Source of the DNA: Trueperaceae bacterium
GTDB lineage: Bacteria > Deinococcota > Deinococci > Deinococcales > Trueperaceae
DNA: 5,964 nt
Direction of reading: 5' to 3'
Assembly: GCA_024636105.1 (NCBI GenBank)
Contig: JAGXHO010000275.1
Span: 1-5,964, forward strand
The notes beneath the pieces are model-generated. The model searched no databases, was not told the DNA's origin, and was given only the letters and a program-made list of their open reading frames with translations. The position numbers and the translations under genes were made by a program. Position 1 is the first letter of the stretch. Every line of letters starts with the position of its first letter. Below are positions 5,754 through 5,964 of the stretch, piece after piece.

Positions 5754-5964
5754 CTAGCGGATCGCTTCCACCCGTTCCTCCAGGATGCGCACCGTCGAGC
5801 CCTCGTCCTGGTAGCTGCCATAGTCGCTGCCACCGACGGGCTGGGCGACCGAGGTCACGGTGCGCGGGAATCCGAGCTCGGTGTCGACGGAGGAGGCTCC
5901 CGAGCGGTAGGTGACCCCACCGGTCGCGAGGTTGATCGTGACCAGGCTCTGGGCGTCGTACGCC
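5754..5964 (-). CDS. C-terminal part of an unrecognised protein
   Basis: An open frame enters from the right edge and ends at TAG (5754-5756), giving 69 visible residues. It begins AYDAQSLVTINLATGGVTYR, continues with a Ser/Thr/Gly-rich stretch (SGASSVDTEL, QPVGGSDYGS) and ends with a charged, helix-prone STVRILEERVEAIR. The 'D.QSLVTINLATG' phrase resembles a blade of a beta-propeller repeat, but one blade is not enough to assign a family. Codon use looks genuine: third positions are mostly G or C. There is no cysteine, so this part is not a haem or Fe-S domain. It is separated from the Fe-S gene by a hairpin and 306 bases, so it need not belong to the same unit. Confidence 0.6.
   Translation of the reverse strand, partial: AYDAQSLVTINLATGGVTYRSGASSVDTELGFPRTVTSVAQPVGGSDYGSYQDEGSTVRILEERVEAIR

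Noticed and set aside
1..5964. CRISPR array, tRNA, rRNA, insertion sequence or attachment site
   Set aside because: No regularly spaced repeats, no cloverleaf with a CCA end, no transposase frame and no terminal inverted repeats were seen.

Overview
The window is GC-rich bacterial DNA, roughly two-thirds G+C by eye. All seven supported genes are on the minus strand, so transcription runs from high to low coordinates. There is no RNA gene, mobile element or CRISPR array. Signal peptides, a Tat-type leader and Shine-Dalgarno sites point to a diderm-like, high-GC bacterium with an extracytoplasmic redox module. The sequence alone does not fix the phylum.

Layout in transcription order: (i) the last 69 codons of an unrecognised gene (5754-5964), followed by a GC-rich hairpin; (ii) a 306-base gap (5448-5753) with small dyads, the likely promoter region of the next unit; (iii) a Tat-exported ferredoxin-like protein with four [4Fe-4S] clusters (4605-5447); (iv) a ten-helix NrfD/PsrC-type membrane subunit (3213-4577); (v) a small membrane-anchored Ig-like protein whose GTG start overlaps the nrfD stop by 4 bases (2629-3216); (vi) a secreted 158-residue beta-rich protein (2075-2551); (vii) a secreted 490-residue protein made of a duplicated pair of Ig-like domains (500-1972), followed by an 18-bp perfect hairpin; (viii) the first 90 codons of a secreted serine beta-lactamase/esterase-family protein (1-270), cut by the window edge.

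The core is the Fe-S protein plus NrfD pair. In known complexes (PsrABC, NrfCD, DsrOP, alternative complex III) this pair moves electrons between the quinone pool and a partner enzyme outside the cytoplasmic membrane. No molybdopterin catalytic subunit and no CXXCH haem motif is visible among the genes here. Instead the pair is followed by three exported proteins of probable beta-sandwich type, the first translationally coupled to nrfD. The most interesting reading is a quinone-linked redox module with dedicated Ig-like envelope partners. The coupling is seen in the sequence; the joint function is inference.
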